The translations under genes and the position numbers were made by a program. A model generated the notes under the pieces. That model did no database searches and had not been told where the DNA came from. It worked only from the letters and a program-made list of their open reading frames with translations. Shown here in pieces: positions 1-6,569 of a DNA stretch of 64,000 bases; position 1 is the stretch's first letter; each line of letters begins with the position of its first letter. Origin of the DNA: Limnohabitans sp. Rim8 (GTDB lineage Bacteria; Pseudomonadota; Gammaproteobacteria; Burkholderiales; Burkholderiaceae_C); the NCBI RefSeq assembly GCF_945901735.1, contig NZ_CAMDLM010000007.1, positions 1 through 64,000 of the forward strand. Reading direction: 5' to 3'.

Positions 1-3000
1 CACCGCCGCCGCCGCCGCCGCCGCCAGCGTCATCAGCAGCGCCTGCTTCGCCGCCATCCCCGCCTGCTTCACCTGCAGCATCCTCAGAACCAGCGGCATC
101 GCCGTCCGCAGAACCATCAGCGCCCGCTTCGCCATCGGCAGCACCGCCCTCGGCCTCACCAGAACCGCCCGCTTCGCTGCCAGCTTCACCAACGGCATCA
201 CCGCCGCCGCCGCCAGCGTCATCAGCAGCGCCCGCTTCACCATCAGCGCCCGCTTCACCATCGGCACCCGCTTCACCATCGGCAGCACCGCCTTCAGCCT
301 CACCAGAACCGCCAGCTTCGCTGCCAGCTTCACCATCGGCATCACCGCCGCCGCCGCCGCCGCCGCCAGCGTCATCAGCAGCGCCTGCTTCGCCGCCATC
401 CCCGCCTGCTTCACCTGCAGCATCCTCAGAACCAGCGGCATCGCCGTCCGAAGAACCATCAGCGCCCGCTTCACCATCAGCACCCGCTTCGCTATCGGCG
501 CCCGCTTCGCCACCGCCATCGCCAGCATCGGTCTCATCAGAACCGCCAGCTTTGCTATCAGATTCACCATCGGCATCACCGCCGCCGCCAGCGTCATCAG
601 CAGCGCCCGCTTCGTCGCCGTCCCCGCCTGCTTCACCTGCAGCATCCTCAGAACCAGCGGCATCGCCGTCCGCAGAACCATCGGCGCCCGCTTCGCCATC
701 GGCAGCACCGCCCTCGGCCTCACCAGAACCGCCAGCTTCGCTATCAGATTCACCAGCGGCATCGCCACCGCCGCCAGCGTCATCAGCAGCGCCTGCTTCG
801 CCGCCATCCCCGCCTGCTTCAGCTGCAGCATCCTCAGAACCAGCGGCATCGCCGTCCGCAGAACCATCAGCACCTGCTTCACCATCAGCGCCCGCTTCGT
901 CATCGGCAGCACCGCCCTCGGCCTCACCAGAACCGCCCGCTTCGCTGCCAGACTCACCATCGGCATCGCCGCCGCCTGCGTCGTCAGCGGCTTGGCCCAA
1001 TGGGTCTTCAGAACCACCGGTTTCACTGCTTGCGCCGCCCGCTTCACCCAAGGCATCACCACCGCCGCCTTCCAGACCCGCTTCGCCACTTACTGAAGCG
1101 TCGGCGCTGGCATCGAATTCGCTGAAACTGGCCGTTTGACCCAGCGAATCAGCTGACGCAATAGCAGAAGAGACATCGATGTCGGGAATGCCCTCTTCGG
1201 CTTCCGCCTTGGCGTTGGTTTGGCTGTCCTCTTCACCAGAAGCCTCAGGAAGTTCAGCGGCTGCCTTGAGTGTGGAGAGTTGCGCCACAGCCGCATCAAG
1301 CACACCGTGAATTTGCGACAGTGCCGCTTGCGATTGCGCAGACTCACTGGCATTCAGAGCAGCCAACTGTGTTTTGGCGCTGCGCACAAAAGTTTTGAAA
1401 TTTTCAGCCGCTTGAAGGGTCAAGCCAGGCAGCGGCTCTATTTGAGCCGCCAGCGCTTTCAAGTTGCCACTGAGCCCAGTGGCCCGTTCTGGCACCTGCG
1501 TTTGGGCTTGGGCAATGGCCGAACCCAGCGGGCCATCCATGCCATCCAGTTGTGCATTGACGGGCTCGAAGATGCGCGTCCTCATTTCATCCAATTTCAG
1601 CTTGGATGCTGCGGTTCCTGGCTTGGCCTTGTTCAAATAGGCTTCCACTGAAGCGCTGAGTTTCTGTTTCATCAACTCAATTTTTGGAGGAATGGTCCCG
1701 ACGGCATTGGCCAAGGCTTGAATGACGGGCTCGATCTTGGCGACCGCGGCCGCCAAGGCACTTTGAAAAGCAGAAATGATGTTCACCATCACCAAGACGG
1801 CTTTTTTGATGACATCAACAACCTTGGTCAAAACCGGGGTCAAGCTGCCCACACCCGCTTCTGCTTTTTCGAGCAAACCGACAGCCGTGGTTTCTGCCGT
1901 GGAGAGCGAGCCCACGGCCACCGTGATGCCCTTTTGGATACCGGGAATCATGGTCTTGACTCCCAAAAACAACAGCCTTGCCGGAACCAGCATGGGCGCG
2001 CGCATCATGTAGCGGGTGCAAATTTCAATGGCGCTGTCGCACAGCGCAGAGGCTTGGTCCAGCTCTGCGCTGGCGGCGGTCAGAGAGGATTTGGCTTGGG
2101 CAACCATGCCAGGGATGCCATCCTTGATGGCTGCAATGGCCGAAATCGCAGCGGCAATCATGCCTTCGACGGGGTCGAAATTTTTCACCACGCTGTTAAG
2201 CGTTTCTTTGGCTTTGTCTGCTTGGGCATGGATGTTGGCCAAAGCCTCTCTGACGGCACCGCCTTCTTTGTCAAAGTCATCCAATGCTTTGGCAATGGCG
2301 CTCACGCAGGCGCTGAGTTGGTTCAGGCACGCGTTCACGGGTGCCATGAGCAATTGGAGGTTCTCGTCTGCCTCCTTGGCTTTGTTGTCCACTTGCACCA
2401 CCAACGCGTCCAGCTTGGCTTTGGAAACCGCCACGGGCTTGGCCAAGCTTTCAACGGCTGGCCCCAACTCCGTTTGCACCTGGGTGTATTGCTCCGAGGC
2501 AGATTGGCCCACATTGTTCAGTGACAAGGCCAATTCTTGGCTTGGCGAAACACAAGCTTTGAGCGCCGTGTTGACTGTCGCCACCTGCGCGTCCGCCCCT
2601 TGCAAGGCCGTTTCCAACAATACCGACAAGGCCGTATTGGCATGGCCAAAACGCGTTTGCTCCACTTTGACGTTGGCCACCAATTGCTGGCGCAAAGTTT
2701 CGATTTGGGCCAGCGCGTCTTGGTGCAATGCACCGGCATCGCCGCCAGTTGCCGTCAGTGTTGACTCTAATTTTTCACCAAAACCTTGCACCACGCCGCA
2801 GACGGGCCCCGCTTTCGACGAAACCTCTGTCAAGGCCAGGCTGTAATTAGCCATCTCTTGCAGATGCAGGTCAACACCCAACAGCAGCGCCTTGAGCCCA
2901 TCCGGCAAAGCCGTGACCTGGTCAAGGGCGGCCTGCACGTTGGCGTTGAGCGTTGCGCTTTCATCGCACTTGGCCGTGACAGGTGCGGAGATGTCTTGTG

Positions 3001-3274
3001 CTTTTGTGCCCAGGGTCTGCAACTGCAACAAGCCGGCATCAATACCTGGTTGCAGGCCATCGACCACCGGCACCGGGTCAATCGCCAGTGGGACGGCCGC
3101 ATTGGCAGCTTGAATCACAGCAAAGTACTTTGCCATGGATTGTTGGGCCGAGACCAAGTCGGATGCCATGCCCACCATCGACGACCCGACCAAGCTCCCT
3201 GCAGAACTGATGGCGGATGACATGCGCACCATGCCAGAGCTGATGGCTTGTTCGGATTCGATGGCCAGCTTCAT
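1..3274 (-). CDS. Giant helical protein with hyper-acidic Gly/Ala/Asp/Glu repeat tail (partial, C-terminus off the left edge)
   Basis: I do not recognise the family. The reading frame is open without a stop from the ATG at 3274 to base 1, at least 1091 codons. Residues 1 to about 700 are Ala/Ser/Val/Gln-rich and look like long amphipathic helices. Near residues 415-520 (roughly 1710-2030) there is a more hydrophobic helical stretch. From about residue 720 the protein becomes low complexity: units of roughly 50-75 residues built from GEAGADG, GSADGDAAGSEDAAGEAGG, DDAGGGG and ESGSEAGGSGEAEGG, strongly negative, with poly-Gly runs encoded by GGC triplet repeats. No signal peptide is evident. It is the third gene of a minus-strand set, 55 bases after the 215-aa gene. 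The opposite strand shows a long Pro/Ser/Ala frame that is only a shadow. A structural, adhesin-like, effector or DNA-mimic role are all possible; none is shown. Confidence 0.8.
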   Translation of the reverse strand, partial: MKLAIESEQAISSGMVRMSSAISSAGSLVGSSMVGMASDLVSAQQSMAKYFAVIQAANAAVPLAIDPVPVVDGLQPGIDAGLLQLQTLGTKAQDISAPVTAKCDESATLNANVQAALDQVTALPDGLKALLLGVDLHLQEMANYSLALTEVSSKAGPVCGVVQGFGEKLESTLTATGGDAGALHQDALAQIETLRQQLVANVKVEQTRFGHANTALSVLLETALQGADAQVATVNTALKACVSPSQELALSLNNVGQSASEQYTQVQTELGPAVESLAKPVAVSKAKLDALVVQVDNKAKEADENLQLLMAPVNACLNQLSACVSAIAKALDDFDKEGGAVREALANIHAQADKAKETLNSVVKNFDPVEGMIAAAISAIAAIKDGIPGMVAQAKSSLTAASAELDQASALCDSAIEICTRYMMRAPMLVPARLLFLGVKTMIPGIQKGITVAVGSLSTAETTAVGLLEKAEAGVGSLTPVLTKVVDVIKKAVLVMVNIISAFQSALAAAVAKIEPVIQALANAVGTIPPKIELMKQKLSASVEAYLNKAKPGTAASKLKLDEMRTRIFEPVNAQLDGMDGPLGSAIAQAQTQVPERATGLSGNLKALAAQIEPLPGLTLQAAENFKTFVRSAKTQLAALNASESAQSQAALSQIHGVLDAAVAQLSTLKAAAELPEASGEEDSQTNAKAEAEEGIPDIDVSSAIASADSLGQTASFSEFDASADASVSGEAGLEGGGGDALGEAGGASSETGGSEDPLGQAADDAGGGDADGESGSEAGGSGEAEGGAADDEAGADGEAGADGSADGDAAGSEDAAAEAGGDGGEAGAADDAGGGGDAAGESDSEAGGSGEAEGGAADGEAGADGSADGDAAGSEDAAGEAGGDGDEAGAADDAGGGGDADGESDSKAGGSDETDAGDGGGEAGADSEAGADGEAGADGSSDGDAAGSEDAAGEAGGDGGEAGAADDAGGGGGGGGDADGEAGSEAGGSGEAEGGAADGEAGADGEAGADGEAGAADDAGGGGGDAVGEAGSEAGGSGEAEGGAADGEAGADGSADGDAAGSEDAAGEAGGDGGEAGAADDAGGGGGGGG
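26..1000. repeat. Degenerate tandem repeats coding the acidic tail
   Basis: A recurring block beginning cgtcatcagcagcgcc occurs near 28, 218, 372, 592 and 779, with a diverged copy near 979, so units are about 150-220 bases. Each unit also carries catcctcagaaccagcggcat and a cctcaccagaaccgcc segment. All units stay in frame for the minus-strand gene. (CCG)n runs of about eight triplets lie at 4-26 and 345-369 and encode poly-Gly, so copy number can change without a frameshift. Confidence 0.85.
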
Positions 3275-3329
3275 GCCGCAACAGCGAATAAATCGCTGAC
3301 TTGAAGGTTCAACTCGATGGCGATTCGCA

Positions 3330-3977
3330 TCACATATCGGCCAGTTGTTTGCTGGTGCGTGAAGACGCTTCGTTGACAGCCGTCTGGATGTCGGCTACGC
3401 CTGCAGTGGTGGGCGAGAGTGAGGCAGTGACCGAGCTCACACTGGCCATGGTCTGGTCAACCTTGACCAAGCTTTGATTGATTTCGGGCATCACTTCAGC
3501 CGTCTCGATTTGCAGATCCTCGAGCGCTGGCAAGAGGGGTACCACCACGGGCACGGCAGGCACGCTGGCCAATGGCGGCAAACTGGCCAAGGCGGCTGCC
3601 TTGGTACTGGCCTTGGGGGGCACCTTCAAACGGCCAGGAGCGGACAGACGATTGGACTCCTCCATGGCAATCAGTCCACCGCCGAGCAATCGATTGGCCA
3701 ATGCATCAATCCAATCATCCCCCCCCCGGTAATGCCCCGAACTGGAATCCGTTCTCTGAATCATCCACATCAGTTGACTGCGCGCCGACGGATCACCTGT
3801 CCAAAAACGCAAATAGTTTTGTGCTTCCGATGCGGAATAAAAAGTATGGCGGTGGCCCAAAACAGAATCAGAAGAAGCGCTGTGGGTTCCAAAAATAGCC
3901 GAACTCGCAGCGCCGCCTGACTCGTAAAAAGTCACTTTGAAATTGTGACGCCAAAGTGCAATCAATGGATAAAGCAT
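3330..3977 (-). CDS. Hypothetical protein, 215 aa, middle gene of the RES module
   Basis: I do not recognise it. Residues 1-110 look like a folded domain rich in aromatics (for example AQNYLRFWTGDPSARSQLMW, then GGDDWIDALANRLLGGGL). Residues 115-150 are a Pro/Ala/Val linker, and 155-215 form a predicted amphipathic helix resembling in style the N-terminus of the downstream giant protein. The start ATG at 3977 lies 36 bases after the stop of the RES-domain gene and the end is 55 bases before the giant gene, so the three are probably co-transcribed. Nine consecutive Gs on the coding strand (3719-3727) fall in the RGGD codons around residues 84-87; a one-base slip there would truncate the protein. 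It could be an adaptor, chaperone or immunity protein; nothing in the sequence decides. Confidence 0.7.
   Translation of the reverse strand: MLYPLIALWRHNFKVTFYESGGAASSAIFGTHSASSDSVLGHRHTFYSASEAQNYLRFWTGDPSARSQLMWMIQRTDSSSGHYRGGDDWIDALANRLLGGGLIAMEESNRLSAPGRLKVPPKASTKAAALASLPPLASVPAVPVVVPLLPALEDLQIETAEVMPEINQSLVKVDQTMASVSSVTASLSPTTAGVADIQTAVNEASSRTSKQLADM
3719..3727. repeat. 9-base homopolymer (G9 on coding strand)
   Basis: Nine Cs on the plus strand inside the 215-aa gene, read as CGG GGG GGG GAT. It is a possible slipped-strand contingency site because a length change shifts the frame. Confidence 0.75.
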
Positions 3978-4013
3978 TATTTAAATTTATACTTCAATAT
4001 GGATTTTTACAGT

Positions 4014-4985
4014 TTATTTAAAAACAGAAAATGCTTTACTCAACATTGATCTTGCTTTGTATTTTTTTGCGTATCTTCTGGCAGCTTCTGCTGGCGTAAG
4101 CTCCACATTGAACAATACCTTGTCGTTGTATATTTGGTCTTCTATTGTTTCGGCGCATCCATCTGCAGTACCAGTACTGGGCTCTACGAAAAATGTACTT
4201 CTTCCCGCAAATTTTAAATATTTAAGTTCTGTTCCTGCGGGTTCTTTTATGATGATACTCAAACTTCTTGCATCCCGTGCTGAAGTAGTGAGTATGCCAT
4301 TGCCATTATGAGTCAATTCCAAACAGGAATTGCCAATTCCCCTGCAAAAACTGGCATCGGTGCCGTGGTTGTAAAGATCAATACAATTTAAACTTGAAAA
4401 TAATCCAGGATTATTTTGTAGACATAATTCATATACATGGTGAACAAATGAACTGGTATCCCCAGGCGTTATGGGGACTCTTAAATCCATAACGCGTATT
4501 GATTTTTCAAGCGTAAAGGCAAACATATAATGCATGCGTTCAGCCTTATGGCTTATCAATGCAGGCTCTGGTTTTACACGGCCACGCCTTACTATTGCGC
4601 CTTCAAAATCAGAATATTCTATTGTTTGGTCATTTTTAGGATTTGCTTCATTCGCCAAGTAATGAAATAATTCTCCAAATACCGTTGAGCCAGAACCAAT
4701 TTGCTCCAAGGTGGTATATAGGCCAACCTGCCCACCTGGCCCCCCCCCCCCGAAACCCGTCCACCGATTTTCTTTGTCGCTCTGTACACCTCTCCAGATT
4801 TTACGAGCCCCCTCGTAGTTCCCTGCAAATTCACTCAACGATTGCGATGCATAGCGATAAAGATACTGCCCAACAGCGTATTCCTTGAATCTTGCCGTCG
4901 GATGTCGACCATTTTTACCCAAAAGTAAAAGTCTTGTAGCTCGATAGGCCGCATTGTAGACGGCTTGGTTTTGAATTGTTGGCAC
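4014..4985 (-). CDS. RES-domain (ADP-ribosyltransferase-like) protein, putative toxin/effector
   Basis: The 323-aa product has the layout of the RES fold, a family whose characterised members consume NAD+ or ADP-ribosylate targets. An Arg-Gly (R65) is followed by NRW (73-75), then GLYTT (88-92) and a Glu in FGELF (E105). A beta segment IRVMDLRVP and finally GNGILTTSARD with Ser near residue 235 give the R...E...S order that names the family. There is no Xre-type partner next to it, unlike RES-Xre toxin-antitoxin pairs, and at 323 aa it is longer than stand-alone RES toxins. Codons 79-82 are exactly twelve Gs (4740-4751), an unusual potential phase-variation tract between the Arg and Glu motifs. 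The gene is clearly more AT-rich than its surroundings, suggesting acquisition. The RES assignment rests on motif reading; the toxin/effector role is inference. Confidence 0.6.
   Translation of the reverse strand: MPTIQNQAVYNAAYRATRLLLLGKNGRHPTARFKEYAVGQYLYRYASQSLSEFAGNYEGARKIWRGVQSDKENRWTGFGGGGPGGQVGLYTTLEQIGSGSTVFGELFHYLANEANPKNDQTIEYSDFEGAIVRRGRVKPEPALISHKAERMHYMFAFTLEKSIRVMDLRVPITPGDTSSFVHHVYELCLQNNPGLFSSLNCIDLYNHGTDASFCRGIGNSCLELTHNGNGILTTSARDARSLSIIIKEPAGTELKYLKFAGRSTFFVEPSTGTADGCAETIEDQIYNDKVLFNVELTPAEAARRYAKKYKARSMLSKAFSVFK
4740..4751. repeat. 12-base homopolymer (G12 on coding strand)
   Basis: Twelve Cs on the plus strand encode Gly79-Gly82 of the RES-domain gene. Loss or gain of one or two bases would disconnect the N-terminal Arg motif from the E105 and Ser235 regions. 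The tract is long enough to be prone to slippage and also to sequencing error. Confidence 0.85.
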
Positions 4986-5344
4986 AATAAATCCTCCAAA
5001 CTCTTATTGATATTTCTTTATTTTAATCACTTTAAAATTCTTGATCACCATGATGATCAAACTGTCATTGAATTTTTCCAAATTGAATGCTCTTTAAAGC
5101 ATGAATGCCAAAGATAAGGCTTCAACCTACCCGCCGAAGTCAATTTGTTGTGCTGGGATCACCGAACCATTGCCAAGAAGTTCGTGCTTTCATGGGTGAC
5201 TTTTAGAGGGGGCGTTGCGCTCGGTGCCTCTAATTGAACAGGAATGGCCCCAACGGCAGCGCGTTGATGTGGCGTCACCTTGTCGACAACTGGAGCCGAC
5301 CAGCGGGCCTAAAGTGAACAGGTCATTTACCTTTAGGAGTTGTC
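4986..5344. other. Intergenic region upstream of the RES module and the NIPSNAP gene
   Basis: 359 bases between divergent genes. The left part (4986-5105) is AT-rich and should hold the promoter of the RES module, including a 20-base near-palindrome annotated separately. The right part (5110-5330) has ordinary GC, no credible gene and no recognisable insertion-sequence end. TAGGAGT at 5334-5340 is the ribosome binding site of the NIPSNAP gene. Confidence 0.6.
5041..5060. promoter_or_regulatory. 20-base near-perfect palindrome, candidate operator
   Basis: TTGATCACCATGATGATCAA is an inverted repeat with a single mismatched pair. It lies about 55 bases before the start codon of the RES-domain gene in AT-rich DNA, a typical place for a repressor or activator dimer. 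No regulator gene is adjacent, so the binding protein is unknown. Confidence 0.45.
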
Positions 5345-5662
5345 ATGGCCATCTATGAACTGCGCACTTATTCCGCGATCGTCGGAAAAATGTCCGACCT
5401 TGTTTCGCTTTACAAAAACGAGGGTTGGCCTGCGCTGGCCAAGCACCCGTCCAAACTGGTGGGTTACTTCACGGGCGATGTGGGGGCGATCAATGAGCTC
5501 ATCCATGTCTGGAAGTTTGACGACGACGCCGACCGCCGGGCGTTTTGGGCTGGTGTGTATGGCGACGCCGACTTCATGGCTTTCGCCGCCAAAATTCGCC
5601 CCCTGATTGCGCAGCAGCAAAACAAACTCATGTTGTCGGCGCCATGGGGGCCTCAGCCCTGA
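5345..5662 (+). CDS. NIPSNAP family protein
   Basis: This 105-aa protein opens with MAIYELRTYSAIVGKM and continues with LVGYFTGDVGAINELIHVWKF, the signature of the NIPSNAP family (ferredoxin-like alpha/beta barrel dimers, usually cytoplasmic, often beside catabolic genes, function poorly defined). TAGGAGT about 5 bases upstream fixes the start. It is a single gene, convergent with the SDR/dehalogenase unit and separated from it by two copies of the dispersed palindromic repeat. Confidence 0.85.
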   Translation: MAIYELRTYSAIVGKMSDLVSLYKNEGWPALAKHPSKLVGYFTGDVGAINELIHVWKFDDDADRRAFWAGVYGDADFMAFAAKIRPLIAQQQNKLMLSAPWGPQP

Positions 5663-5682
5663 TTGGGTCGATGGTGCACCAC

Positions 5683-5748
5683 GTCGGACCTGCAGGCGCC
5701 GACCTACAAAGACGATATCCCTCGTAGGTCGGGCCTTTAGGGTCAGAC
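5683..5748. repeat. Two dispersed palindromic (REP-like) elements, inverted pair
   Basis: gtcggacctgcaggcgccgacctac at 5683-5706 (approximately) and gtaggtcgggcctttagggtcagac at 5724-5748 belong to the family also seen at 19014-19128, 44584-44747 and 47698-47827. The opposite orientations let the pair fold into a hairpin between two convergent genes, where it could act as a terminator. Confidence 0.85.
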
Positions 5749-5828
5749 AAGCATTTTTTCGCCAAGCGTCATTTGCAAACCGCAATGCCGCAACAATTGC
5801 TTATGTCAGAGCCCCCGGGGCGCAGGCC

Positions 5829-6548
5829 TCACTGGATCAAATAACCGCCATCCACGGGCAAAACCACGCCCGTGATGAAGCGCGCCGCCGGGCTGGCCAA
5901 AAACAGCACCGGGTCGGCCACATCTTCGGGTTGGCCCCAGCGCCCCAGGGGGGTGCGGCCCAAAATCTGTGCGGATCTTTCGGCATCGTCTTGCAAGGCC
6001 TGCGTCAAGGGCGTGGCGATCCAGCCCGGGGCCACGGCATTCACGCGGATGCCGTCGGCCGCATAGGCAATGGCCAGCGACTTGGTCAGCTGCGCTACGC
6101 CGCCCTTGCTGGCGCTGTAGCCGGGCACCAAGCCGCCCCCAAAAAAGCTCAGCATGGAGGCGGTGTTGACGATGCAGCCTTGGCGTGCCTTCAGGCCTGC
6201 ACGTGCGGCGGCGCAGGCGCGCATGGTGCCGTTCAGGTTGATGTCCACGGTTTGAGCAAAGACCTCGGGATCCAGTTCGGCTTGCCTTTGGATCACGCCC
6301 GCGCAGTTGACCAGCACATCGAATTCGCCAAACTCACTCAGCACGCTTTGCACATGCGCGTTTTGCCGCACGTCCAGCACATGAAAAGCCACCAGGCGGT
6401 TGGCGCTCAGGGCTTGCGCTGCCGCCACTTCGGCAGGTGTGGCCCCGGTGGCCGTCACGCTGGCATCGTTGGCGGCAAAGGCCCGGGCAATGGCCGCCCC
6501 AATGCCGCTGGTGCCGCCGGTGATGAAAACTTTTTGGACCGTGCTCAT
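5829..6548 (-). CDS. Short-chain dehydrogenase/reductase (SDR)
   Basis: 239 aa, the normal length of a classical SDR. The cofactor loop TGGTSGIG lies near residues 10-17, NCAG near 82-85, the catalytic Ser in NTASM near 132, and Tyr/Lys in GYSASKGG near 146-150, followed by RVNAVAPGWIATPL. It is a cytoplasmic NAD(P)-dependent alcohol/ketone oxidoreductase whose substrate cannot be read from sequence. Its start is 21 bases after the stop of the reductive dehalogenase gene, so the two are probably one transcript, and the SDR may act on the dehalogenated product. That substrate link is inference. Confidence 0.85.
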   Translation of the reverse strand: MSTVQKVFITGGTSGIGAAIARAFAANDASVTATGATPAEVAAAQALSANRLVAFHVLDVRQNAHVQSVLSEFGEFDVLVNCAGVIQRQAELDPEVFAQTVDINLNGTMRACAAARAGLKARQGCIVNTASMLSFFGGGLVPGYSASKGGVAQLTKSLAIAYAADGIRVNAVAPGWIATPLTQALQDDAERSAQILGRTPLGRWGQPEDVADPVLFLASPAARFITGVVLPVDGGYLIQ

Positions 6549-6569
6549 GAAACTTCTCCCTGGCTGATG

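Noticed and set aside
26-1000. Possible CRISPR array from the repeats
   Set aside because: Units are long, variable in size, in frame and without unique spacers; they are coding repeats.
552-1139. Plus-strand Pro/Ser/Ala-rich reading frame of 195 codons
   Set aside because: It is the complement of the acidic Gly/Ala/Asp/Glu repeat in the minus-strand gene, which is open for the full 3274 bases and has normal non-repetitive protein upstream.
5110-5330. Remnant of an insertion sequence upstream of the NIPSNAP gene
   Set aside because: No transposase fragment, terminal inverted repeat or target duplication could be identified.
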